6,703 nt of DNA from an uncultured Actinomycetes bacterium (GTDB lineage: Bacteria; Actinomycetota; Acidimicrobiia; Acidimicrobiales; Microtrichaceae), in assembly GCA_903941145.1 (NCBI GenBank), contig CAJANQ010000204.1:1-6703 (forward strand), read 5' to 3'. Under the pieces are notes generated by a model. That model saw only the letters and a list, made by a program, of their open reading frames with translations, searched no databases and was not told the DNA's origin. Positions within the stretch are counted from its first letter, which is position 1. Every line of letters starts with the position of its first letter. This document shows positions 1 to 6,703 of the stretch, one piece after another. A program made the translations under genes and the position numbers.

Positions 1-134
1 CCCTACCTGCTCGCTGCTGCTCACGCTGCAGGGGCGCGCCAACGGCACGACCGAGGTGTTCTGCACGGTGGAGACGCTCGCCGGCGACGAGCCGCCGCCG
101 GTCGAGGCGGTGACCCGTCTGGTCGCCCAGACGG

Positions 135-1649
<1,515 letters not shown>

Positions 1650-1704
1650 GAGCAACGGTACAACAACCTCAAGAACCCCCGTCCGTGGGCCGAAAGCACT
1701 ACTG
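1650..1704. promoter_or_regulatory. Divergent intergenic spacer, probable two-way promoter region
   Basis: These 55 bp separate the divergent starts of the aldehyde dehydrogenase (minus) and the TadE-like gene (plus), so both genes should be driven from here or, for the TadE gene, partly from inside the ALDH coding region. The stretch contains A-richer patches (for example caacaacctcaagaa at about 1661-1675) in an otherwise GC-rich window. On the plus strand a partial Shine-Dalgarno (GAAAG, 1692-1696) sits 8 nt before the ATG at 1705. I see no convincing -35/-10 pair for the plus strand and no clear operator palindrome. The promoter role is inferred from position. Confidence 0.45.
1655..1660 (-). 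promoter_or_regulatory. Candidate -10 element for a leaderless ALDH transcript
   Basis: Read on the minus strand this is TACCGT, which fits the TANNNT pattern of many actinobacterial -10 elements. It ends 5 nt before the A of the ALDH start codon, close to the spacing that places the transcription start at the start codon itself. This would fit the missing Shine-Dalgarno and the common use of leaderless mRNAs in actinomycetes. No clear -35 hexamer is seen at 17-18 nt upstream, and a TANNNT match can easily arise by chance. Confidence 0.25.
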
Positions 1705-2337
1705 ATGGATCTTCGAAGCGCCTTCCGTGCCCGCTCGGGCCTGCCCTGGACAGGACGGCTGGCATCCAAGGACGAACGGGGTGCTGCGCTCATCGAGGCC
1801 GCCTTCGTCATCCCCGTGCTGGTCGTGATCGTGCTCGGGATCATGGAGTTCGGCCTGGTGTTCGCCTCAACCTCGACCGCCACCCAGGCCAGCCGCAGCG
1901 GCACCCGCGTAGCTGCCGTCCAGTACGCCGCCGCCGGCACGACCTCCCAGGCCCAGCGCACTGCCACCGACTCGATCGCTGCGGCAGTGTCGGCCGACCT
2001 GAAGGGTCTCGGCGGCGCCACCCCGGTCGGCATCGCGATCTACAAGGTGGACCCTGCCTCCACCTCCGGCCTGCCCGTCGGCGGGAACCCCGGGGCCAAC
2101 TTGGTCGGCGGGTGCACCGACCGCTGCGTCCGGTACACGTGGAACGGCACGACGTTGGCCTACTCGAGCGGTTCCTGGACCGACCCCGACGCGTGTGGCG
2201 CCACGATCGACTCGATCGGCGTCTACGTGCAGGCCAACCACAGGTACGTGACCGGTCTCCTCGGTTCCACCCGCACGGTGACCGGCAAGACCGTCATGCG
2301 GCTCGAGCCGCTCTCGACCGACCAGTGCACGGGATGA
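1705..2337 (+). CDS. TadE-like pseudopilin-type pilus assembly protein
   Basis: This 210-residue protein has a short basic cytoplasmic leader, then SKDERG (21-26) followed by AALIEAAFVIPVLVVIVLGI and further hydrophobic residues to about 52. This is the TadE signature: a class III (prepilin-like) signal with probable cleavage after Gly26, the conserved Glu at +5 (Glu31), and one membrane helix. The exported part (53-210) has four cysteines (137, 141, 164, 208) that could make two disulfides, and ends with strands such as GKTVMRLEP. TadE proteins are minor pseudopilins of tight-adherence (Flp) pilus systems, processed by a TadV-type peptidase; here the role is inferred from family. The ATG at 1705 is preferred over the in-frame ATG at 1648 because the latter overlaps the start codon of the divergent ALDH gene and adds 19 residues with no TadE character; a weak GAAAG motif precedes 1705. 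The stop overlaps the next start (ATGA), indicating translational coupling with the TadG-like gene. Confidence 0.88.
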   Translation: MDLRSAFRARSGLPWTGRLASKDERGAALIEAAFVIPVLVVIVLGIMEFGLVFASTSTATQASRSGTRVAAVQYAAAGTTSQAQRTATDSIAAAVSADLKGLGGATPVGIAIYKVDPASTSGLPVGGNPGANLVGGCTDRCVRYTWNGTTLAYSSGSWTDPDACGATIDSIGVYVQANHRYVTGLLGSTRTVTGKTVMRLEPLSTDQCTG

Positions 2338-4112
2338 CCACCGTGCGCCGCCTCCAACTCCAGCGCACTGCGCCCTCCAAGGACGAGCGCGGCGTCGCGC
2401 TGGTCTGGATGGCGCTGTTCATGTTCATCCTGCTGGTGTTCGCCGGCTTCGCGGTCGACCTGACCAACTGGTACCTGAACGCGGAGCGCGTGCAGCGGGC
2501 GGCCGACGCCGGGGCGCACGCTGGCGTGGTGTTCCTTCCGGCCGACCTGACCAGCGCCACCACCAAGGCGAGGGCCGAGACCGCCAAGAACGGCTACACC
2601 ACCGGCGGCAGCGGCGCGTCGGGGTCGACCATCACCGTCACCCAGGAGCCCAACCCGAACCGGCTCCGGGTCAAGGTGTCCACCGACGTCCCCAACTTCT
2701 TCCTCGGCCTCATCGGGCTGCGCTCGACCCGGGTGAGCCAGGAGTCGGTCGCCGAGTACGTCGCTCCGGTCCCTATGGGCTCGCCGCAGAACAAGCTCGG
2801 CAACGACCCGGAGGGCACCGACCCCGGCACCCAGCTCTGGGTCAACGCCACCGGGCCGTCGACCGGCAAGCAGCAGGGCGAACGGTACGGCTCCAAGCTG
2901 TGCAACTCGTCGCCCCGGGAGTTCGGCTGCAGCGGCTCGTCGAGCACGGAGTACGCCACGGACGGCTACCTCTACGCCGTCGACGTCAGCAGCGTCGTGT
3001 CCGGCCAGCCGCTCACCTTCCAGATCTTCGACGGCATCTACGTCAACACGGGGTCCACCTGCGACCGCACGTCGGACTCCAAGACGATCATGCCGACCTT
3101 GGCGTCGCTCGGGTCGACCTCGTTCAACAACCTCGTCGCCAGGTATCCCGACGCAGCGACCCGGTTCGGCGCTCCTTCCGCCACTGCTGGCGCCGCGGCG
3201 TTCTGCCCTGGCGACGCGGCGTACGCCGGCTCGAACCCCGTGGGCAACATGACCACGACCTTCATCGTGCGGGCGCCCGACAGCACCGAGTGGTCCGACA
3301 CGGACAACCCGGTGGTCAGCACTGCGAGCTGCGCGCCCGTGACGATGGGCACCCTGAACCCTTCGTCGGCCACCAGCATCTACAACCAGCTGATGGGCGC
3401 GAGCTCGGGCGTCATCAACCCCAACGACGGCGTGCTCACCTTTGCGGAGACCTTCCACCGGTTCGCAACTGTGTGCACGATTCCGTCCGGTTCGGTGCAG
3501 ACCGGTCGCTACATCCTCCAGGTCAGGACGAACGTCACCGCAGCTGCACCGACGGTCTACTCCCCGTCGGTGGCGACCGAGGGCGCGAACCACTTCTCCA
3601 TCCGGGTCGGGTTCGGCACCTCCGGCCTTGCCGCGGTGGACGGCTCGAACGTCACCGTGTCGGCCCGGGGCCGGCTGCCCATCTTCGCCAACGCCAGCGG
3701 TGCCAACACGCAGTTCTTCGTGGCCCGGGTCCTCCCCTACGACGCCGGCCGGACCTTGCGGATCAACCTGTTCGACATGGGCGAGTCCTCGCAGGCCGGC
3801 ACGCTCCGAATCCTGGGCCCGACCGAGTACACCGGCACCATCAGCGGCTGCACGATCACCCGTGACGACAACGCCGTGCTGAACACCACGCCCAGCCTGT
3901 GTCGGCTGAACAACGTGCTGGCGAGCGGCGGCTACAACGGCCGCCTGCTGACGATCGACGTGCCCATCCCCGCCAACTACACGTGCAGCTCGTCCTCGCC
4001 GACCGGCTGCTGGATGCGCATCCAGGCCTCCTACCCGGTGGGTGCCACGGTGAACGACGCCACGACCTGGTCGGCGTCGATCCTGGGCAACCCGGTCAGG
4101 CTCGTCGAGTAG
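2334..4112 (+). CDS. TadG-like protein with large Cys-rich exported domain
   Basis: This 592-residue protein starts with MTTVRRLQLQRTAPSKDERG and a membrane helix (about 21-43), followed by AVDLTNWYLNAERVQRAADA (40-59) and GAHAGVVFLP, the typical N-terminal module of TadG-like (Tad) pilus-assembly proteins. Unlike the partner TadE, the position five residues after the Gly is Trp25 rather than Glu. Residues 70-145 form a TadE/G-like strand-rich segment (TITVTQEPNPNRLRVKVSTDV). The remaining 450 residues are an exported, Ser/Thr/Asn-rich, strand-rich region with ten cysteines (190, 199, 243, 291, 333, 381, 506, 523, 551, 559), an even number compatible with five disulfides. Two segments look alike (about 211-234 and 459-481; both end in a G..L...[IL]FD pattern), suggesting repeated beta-sandwich modules. 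The ATG overlaps the TadE stop by 4 nt. An open frame continues upstream to 318, but that part is antisense to ALDH and is not coding. The last 17 bases overlap the convergent kinase gene. The family suggests a cell-surface or pilus-associated role; exact function is unknown. Confidence 0.85.
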   Translation: MTTVRRLQLQRTAPSKDERGVALVWMALFMFILLVFAGFAVDLTNWYLNAERVQRAADAGAHAGVVFLPADLTSATTKARAETAKNGYTTGGSGASGSTITVTQEPNPNRLRVKVSTDVPNFFLGLIGLRSTRVSQESVAEYVAPVPMGSPQNKLGNDPEGTDPGTQLWVNATGPSTGKQQGERYGSKLCNSSPREFGCSGSSSTEYATDGYLYAVDVSSVVSGQPLTFQIFDGIYVNTGSTCDRTSDSKTIMPTLASLGSTSFNNLVARYPDAATRFGAPSATAGAAAFCPGDAAYAGSNPVGNMTTTFIVRAPDSTEWSDTDNPVVSTASCAPVTMGTLNPSSATSIYNQLMGASSGVINPNDGVLTFAETFHRFATVCTIPSGSVQTGRYILQVRTNVTAAAPTVYSPSVATEGANHFSIRVGFGTSGLAAVDGSNVTVSARGRLPIFANASGANTQFFVARVLPYDAGRTLRINLFDMGESSQAGTLRILGPTEYTGTISGCTITRDDNAVLNTTPSLCRLNNVLASGGYNGRLLTIDVPIPANYTCSSSSPTGCWMRIQASYPVGATVNDATTWSASILGNPVRLVE

Positions 4113-5574
4113 CCCGCTCCCAGGCGGCGATCTCCTCGCCCATCGGCGTGGACGGCGGTCCGTCGGTGAACGGCCAGATCTCCTCGGAGATGCGACGCCA
4201 GTTGGCCCTGGCACCCAGGTCGCCGAAGAGTGCGTAGAGCCCCAGGTTGATCCGCTGGATGATCACCATCGACGCCGGCAGGTTGGCCTTCTTCATCACG
4301 TCCGCATACGGGCCGCCCAGGTCGAAGAACCGGCGCACCGACGCGGAGGAGTACTCGGGCGTGACCTCGACCACCTGGTCCTCCAGGACCAGCTCGTAGA
4401 AGTGGTTGAAGTAGTCCTCGAGCACGTCGACCGGAAGGTCCACGCCCGCGGGCAGGATGCCGACCCGCTCGACGACCTTGCGGAACGCCGGGACGTCGCG
4501 GTCGAGCACCATGGCCTGGATCATCTCCTCGAAGACCACGACCTCGTCGGCCGTGAACCGCTTGCAGAGACCAAAGTCCAGGAAGGTCACCCTGCCGTCG
4601 GCGCCGAACAGGTAGTTCCCAGGGTGCGGGTCGCCGTTGAAGGCGCCCAGCCGGTAGATGCCCCCGAAGGCGAACCGGTACAGGCACTCGGCAGCCAGCT
4701 GCCGCTGGTCGTCGTCCCAGCCCACCACCTCGGAGAACGGCGCACCGTGGGCGAGCGTGGTGGTGAGCACCCGGCCCGTCGAGTGCGCGTCGACGACGTC
4801 GGGCACCGCGACGAACGGATGGCCCCGGTACGCCTCGGCGAACAACCGCTGGTTGACGGCCTCGTTCCGGTAGTCGAGCTCCTCCACGAGCCGCTCCCGG
4901 AGCTCCTCGACCACCGGTCGGGGGTCCAGGCCCGGGAAGAGCATCCCCATGACCGAGAACAGCAGGTCGGTGTTCTCGAGGTCCGACGCGACCGCGGTGT
5001 CGACACCCGGGTACTGGACCTTGACGGCCACCTCGACACCGTCGTGGGTCACGGCTCGGTGCACCTGGCCGATGGACGCCGCGGCCATGGGGTGCGGGTC
5101 CCACTCGGCAAAGACGGCCTCGGGCTCGCCGCCGAGCTCGGCCCGGACCACGCCGGCGGCCAGCTCGGCCGACATCGGCGGGGCGTCGGACTGCAGCTCG
5201 GCGAGCGCCTCACGCACCGGCTCGGGCAGACCCTGGTCCAGATAGCTCGCCATCTGGCCGAGCTTCATCAGGGCGCCCTTCATGCCGCCGAGCGTCTCGG
5301 CCACCTGTTCGGCGGTACGGAGCTCGAACTCGGACTGGAGCTGGGCCTTGCGCTCCGAGGACGCACCGACGCCACGGACCTTGACCGCTGCCAGGTCGGC
5401 GCCGCGGCTGGCGCCCACCTTGGCGAGTGCAGCGGTCCGTCGGGCGCGGTCCGCCGAGCCGACGGGGGACACAGCCCCAGAGACAGTGCCCGGAGGACGA
5501 CGCAGTGCCACGGCAGCACCAGCTGCCGCCGCACCGAGGCCGACCACGACCGGCCAACGGCGACGCAGGGCCAC
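4096..5574 (-). CDS. ABC1/UbiB (AarF)-family atypical protein kinase-like protein
   Basis: This 492-residue protein carries the full ABC1/ADCK motif set: the KxGQ motif (Lys104-Leu-Gly-Gln107, in ALMKLGQMASYLDQGLP), the Ala-rich nucleotide loop AAASIGQVHRA (164-174), VAVKVQYPG with catalytic Lys185, the ExD-type EELDYRNEA (231-239), the catalytic loop NGDPHPGN (313-320, Asp315 and Asn320) and the metal-binding LDFG (Asp333). All key residues are intact, so it is probably an active ATPase/kinase-like enzyme. Known relatives (UbiB, Coq8/ADCK3) support isoprenoid-quinone production and lipid homeostasis at membranes; in an actinomycete with menaquinone the target is uncertain. Residues 7-24 (WPVVVGLGAAAAGAAVAL) form a short hydrophobic N-terminal stretch that may anchor it. 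The start is GTG at 5574. It cannot be longer, because the stop codon of the cyclophilin gene lies in the same frame just two codons upstream. No good Shine-Dalgarno is present, so translation probably depends on coupling to the cyclophilin gene. The stop (4096-4098) lies inside the end of the convergent TadG gene. Confidence 0.93.
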   Translation of the reverse strand: MALRRRWPVVVGLGAAAAGAAVALRRPPGTVSGAVSPVGSADRARRTAALAKVGASRGADLAAVKVRGVGASSERKAQLQSEFELRTAEQVAETLGGMKGALMKLGQMASYLDQGLPEPVREALAELQSDAPPMSAELAAGVVRAELGGEPEAVFAEWDPHPMAAASIGQVHRAVTHDGVEVAVKVQYPGVDTAVASDLENTDLLFSVMGMLFPGLDPRPVVEELRERLVEELDYRNEAVNQRLFAEAYRGHPFVAVPDVVDAHSTGRVLTTTLAHGAPFSEVVGWDDDQRQLAAECLYRFAFGGIYRLGAFNGDPHPGNYLFGADGRVTFLDFGLCKRFTADEVVVFEEMIQAMVLDRDVPAFRKVVERVGILPAGVDLPVDVLEDYFNHFYELVLEDQVVEVTPEYSSASVRRFFDLGGPYADVMKKANLPASMVIIQRINLGLYALFGDLGARANWRRISEEIWPFTDGPPSTPMGEEIAAWERATRRA

Positions 5575-5580
5575 TGCGGC

Positions 5581-6132
5581 CTACGACTGCGTGATGGTGA
5601 TGGTCTCGATGACGACGTCCTGGACGGGACGGTCGCCGGCGCCGGTGCGGGTCGACTGGATGTCGGCGAGCACCTCGAGTCCGTCGATGAGCTTGCCGAA
5701 GAGCGCGTAGTTCGGGGGCAGCTGCATGCCCTGCCCGCCAGAGATCACGAAGAACTGGCTGCCGTTGGTGTTCGGTCCGGCGTTGGCCATGGCCAGCGAA
5801 CCGAGCTGGTACTGGCCGTGCTCGGGCAGCTCGTCCTCGAAGCGGTAGCCGGGGCCACCACGGCCGGACCCCTCCGGGCAGCCGCCCTGGATCACGAAGT
5901 CCTGGATCACACGGTGGAAGATCAGGCCGTCGTAGTAGTGGTACCGGGCCAGGCACACGAAGTTGTTGACCGTCTTGGGGGCCCGTTCCGGGTAGAGGAC
6001 CGCGGTCATCGTGCCCTTGTTGGTCACGATCTCGGCGGTGTAGGTCGCCTCCGGCTCGAGGGCGATCGGGAACTCTCCGTCGAACTTGGTCTGGCGCGGG
6101 CTGGATCCGTCGACTGCGGGAAGCTCAGGCAT
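5581..6132 (-). CDS. Cyclophilin-type peptidyl-prolyl cis-trans isomerase
   Basis: This 183-residue protein is a single cyclophilin domain that catalyses cis-trans isomerisation of X-Pro bonds in protein folding. It shows TNKGTMTAVLYPERAPKTVN (37-56), the active-site FHRVIQDFVIQGG (72-84; Arg74, Phe79 and Gln82 correspond to human CypA Arg55, Phe60 and Gln63), MANAGPNTNGSQFFV (115-129) and PPNYALFGKLIDG (139-151). The region matching the cyclosporin-contacting Trp121 of CypA has no Trp, as in many bacterial cyclophilins. There is no signal peptide or membrane segment, so it should be cytosolic; a roughly 30-residue N-terminal extension precedes the domain. The ATG at 6132 is chosen because a strong Shine-Dalgarno (GAAAGGA) lies 6 nt upstream, and sequence further upstream in the frame (open to 6405) overlaps the LCP gene antisense-free but out of its frame and lacks family character. 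It is followed 6 bp later, in the same frame, by the ABC1 kinase gene, so the two are probably cotranscribed. Confidence 0.95.
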   Translation of the reverse strand: MPELPAVDGSSPRQTKFDGEFPIALEPEATYTAEIVTNKGTMTAVLYPERAPKTVNNFVCLARYHYYDGLIFHRVIQDFVIQGGCPEGSGRGGPGYRFEDELPEHGQYQLGSLAMANAGPNTNGSQFFVISGGQGMQLPPNYALFGKLIDGLEVLADIQSTRTGAGDRPVQDVVIETITITQS

Positions 6133-6138
6133 GGGGGG

Positions 6139-6145
6139 TCCTTTC
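6139..6145 (-). promoter_or_regulatory. Ribosome binding site of the cyclophilin gene
   Basis: Read on the minus strand this is GAAAGGA, with a 6-nt C-only spacer to the ATG at 6132. It is the clearest Shine-Dalgarno in the window and decides the start of the cyclophilin gene. The other internal starts (ALDH, TadG, kinase) lack one. Confidence 0.8.
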
Positions 6146-6151
6146 AGCGGG

Positions 6152-6169
6152 GGCCGGGGTCGCCCGGCC
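6152..6169 (-). other. GC-rich hairpin in the cyclophilin leader
   Basis: A perfect inverted repeat, ggccggg and cccggcc, brackets a 4-base loop, giving a 7-bp all-G/C stem. In the minus-strand transcript it would lie about 20 nt upstream of the cyclophilin ATG and just before its ribosome binding site. It lacks a U tract, so it is not a classical intrinsic terminator; it could be a U-less terminator for the LCP transcript or a structure affecting initiation. In such GC-rich DNA short stems of this kind are not rare. Confidence 0.45.
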
Positions 6170-6226
6170 GAAGAACCGACCGTACTCCCCCGCAACTTGC
6201 CTGCGGTGGAACCTCGGACCCACGGC

Positions 6227-6703
6227 CTATCGGAACCCGGCCAGCGTCTGCTCGGCCTGGGGCTGGGCCAGGACCAGGACCTGTGCCCCACCCAGCCGGG
6301 ACGGCCTGGTCGGCAGCACCACGGTGAGCGGGTTGCCGCCGGCCATCTTGCGGACCAGCCCCACGGCGTCGAAGAAGCCGAGCTGGTCGTCGATCGTGAG
6401 TCCACCGGAGACCGCGCCCGCGGCGCGGGCCAGCGCGACCGGGTTCCGCTCCCGACCCACCTCGCCGAGGGCTGTCCGCAGGAACTGCTGCTGGCGCTCC
6501 TGGCGGCCCAGGTCGGCGGTCGGGTCGGTCCGTGGCGTCCCGTCCACGATCTCCGTGTAGTTCCGGGACCGCACGTACGCCAGCGCCTGACGCCCGTCGA
6601 GCACCACGTCGCCGGCCTGGTCGATCTTGAGCCCCGAACGGTCGTCGTAGGCCGGGTACGGGACGTTCACCGTGATCCCGCCGACGGCGTCGACCACCCC
6701 GGC
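6227..6703 (-). CDS. LytR-CpsA-Psr (LCP) family protein, C-terminal part (5' end outside window)
   Basis: The minus-strand frame is open from the window edge to a TAG at 6227-6229 and gives the last 158 residues of an LCP protein. It shows the family's central and C-terminal motifs: VDAVGGITVNVPYPAYDDRSGL (4-25 of the fragment, broken here by no insertion), DGRQALAYVRSRN (36-48, with Arg45 and Arg47) and DLGRQERQQQFL (64-75, with Arg67 and Arg70). These Arg residues belong to the basic pocket that binds the polyprenyl-pyrophosphate lipid in known LCP proteins. LCP enzymes are membrane-anchored, act outside the membrane, and transfer lipid-linked glycopolymers (wall teichoic acid-like polymers, or arabinogalactan in mycolata) to peptidoglycan. 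The membrane anchor and N-terminal half of the domain lie beyond the window. The protein ends about 85 residues after the last motif, with no LytR_C domain visible. A GTG at 6697 is internal to the domain and is not a start. Confidence 0.92.
   Translation of the reverse strand, partial: AGVVDAVGGITVNVPYPAYDDRSGLKIDQAGDVVLDGRQALAYVRSRNYTEIVDGTPRTDPTADLGRQERQQQFLRTALGEVGRERNPVALARAAGAVSGGLTIDDQLGFFDAVGLVRKMAGGNPLTVVLPTRPSRLGGAQVLVLAQPQAEQTLAGFR

Larger units (their letters stand above)
6133..6226 (-). promoter_or_regulatory. Leader/promoter gap between LCP and cyclophilin genes
   Basis: This 94-bp gap is the largest non-coding stretch in the window and separates two same-strand genes, so it may hold a promoter for the cyclophilin-kinase unit or the end of the LCP transcript. 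On the minus strand a TACGGT hexamer (6179-6184) fits the actinobacterial TANNNT -10 pattern, without a convincing -35. It also holds a GC-rich hairpin (6152-6169), a weaker 5-bp stem (6190-6206, ccgca/tgcgg) and the cyclophilin Shine-Dalgarno. No run of T follows either stem. The assignment rests on position and weak motifs. Confidence 0.35.

Noticed and set aside
1650..2033. N-terminal extension of the ALDH reading frame beyond 1649
   Set aside because: It is antisense to the TadE gene, shows no homology-like features of ALDH, and the 504-residue form already has the full family length.
4081..4140. Loose cctggg/cccagg inverted repeat around the TadG-kinase junction as a two-way terminator
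   Set aside because: The arms are only about 6 bases with a loop of roughly 35 bases, without T runs on either side, and lie in coding sequence; this is within chance expectation in GC-rich DNA.
2223..4214. 663-codon minus-strand open frame opposite the TadG-like gene
   Set aside because: Its composition is low-complexity Arg/Gly/Val/Asp with no motifs, while the plus strand encodes a clear Tad module and a Cys-patterned exported domain. Long antisense frames are expected with high third-position GC.
4402..6327. 641-codon plus-strand open frame opposite the kinase and cyclophilin genes
   Set aside because: It spans two well-supported minus-strand genes and the gap between them, and has shadow-frame composition without recognisable motifs.
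6133..6405. N-terminal extension of the cyclophilin frame to 6405
   Set aside because: It would run through the coding region of the LCP gene in a different frame on the same strand, and the strong Shine-Dalgarno at 6139-6145 fits the ATG at 6132.

Overview
The window is gene-dense, very GC-rich DNA with strong G/C preference at third codon positions, GTG and ATG starts, and genes for an LCP-type cell-wall ligase and actinobacterial-style TadE/TadG proteins. This points to an actinomycete (Actinomycetota). A Nocardioides-like lineage is plausible from general resemblance only; I cannot prove it from the sequence. About 97-98% of the bases are coding. The only gaps are 55 bp (1650-1704), 6 bp (5575-5580) and 94 bp (6133-6226), so no stretch over 300 bases lacks a gene. 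I see no tRNA, rRNA, CRISPR array, insertion sequence or phage gene.

Layout: (i) 2-166 (+) is the 3' end of an unrecognised gene; its tail overlaps that of (ii) an NAD(P)-dependent aldehyde dehydrogenase of the succinate-semialdehyde-dehydrogenase type on the minus strand (135-1649). (iii) Divergent from it across a 55-bp spacer is a two-gene plus-strand unit: a TadE-like pseudopilin-type protein (1705-2337) and, through an ATGA overlap, a large TadG-like protein with a Cys-rich exported domain (2334-4112). (iv) Convergent with this, again with overlapping tails, is a minus-strand block read from right to left: the C-terminal part of a LytR-CpsA-Psr (LCP) protein (6227-6703, running off the window), a cytosolic cyclophilin-type peptidyl-prolyl isomerase (5581-6132) and an ABC1/UbiB-family atypical kinase (4096-5574). 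The isomerase and kinase are 6 bp apart and probably share a transcript.

The genes do not form one obvious pathway. The TadE/TadG pair and the LCP protein act at the cell envelope, the cyclophilin and the ALDH in the cytoplasm, and the kinase probably at the membrane in isoprenoid-quinone or lipid homeostasis. The least explained part is the TadE/TadG pair: within the window it has no pilin (Flp), ATPase (TadA) or platform (TadB/C) genes, and the TadG-like protein has a roughly 450-residue secreted region of unknown function with ten cysteines and an apparent internal repeat. Otherwise this looks like an ordinary chromosomal region; I found no clear new defence, mobile or RNA system.
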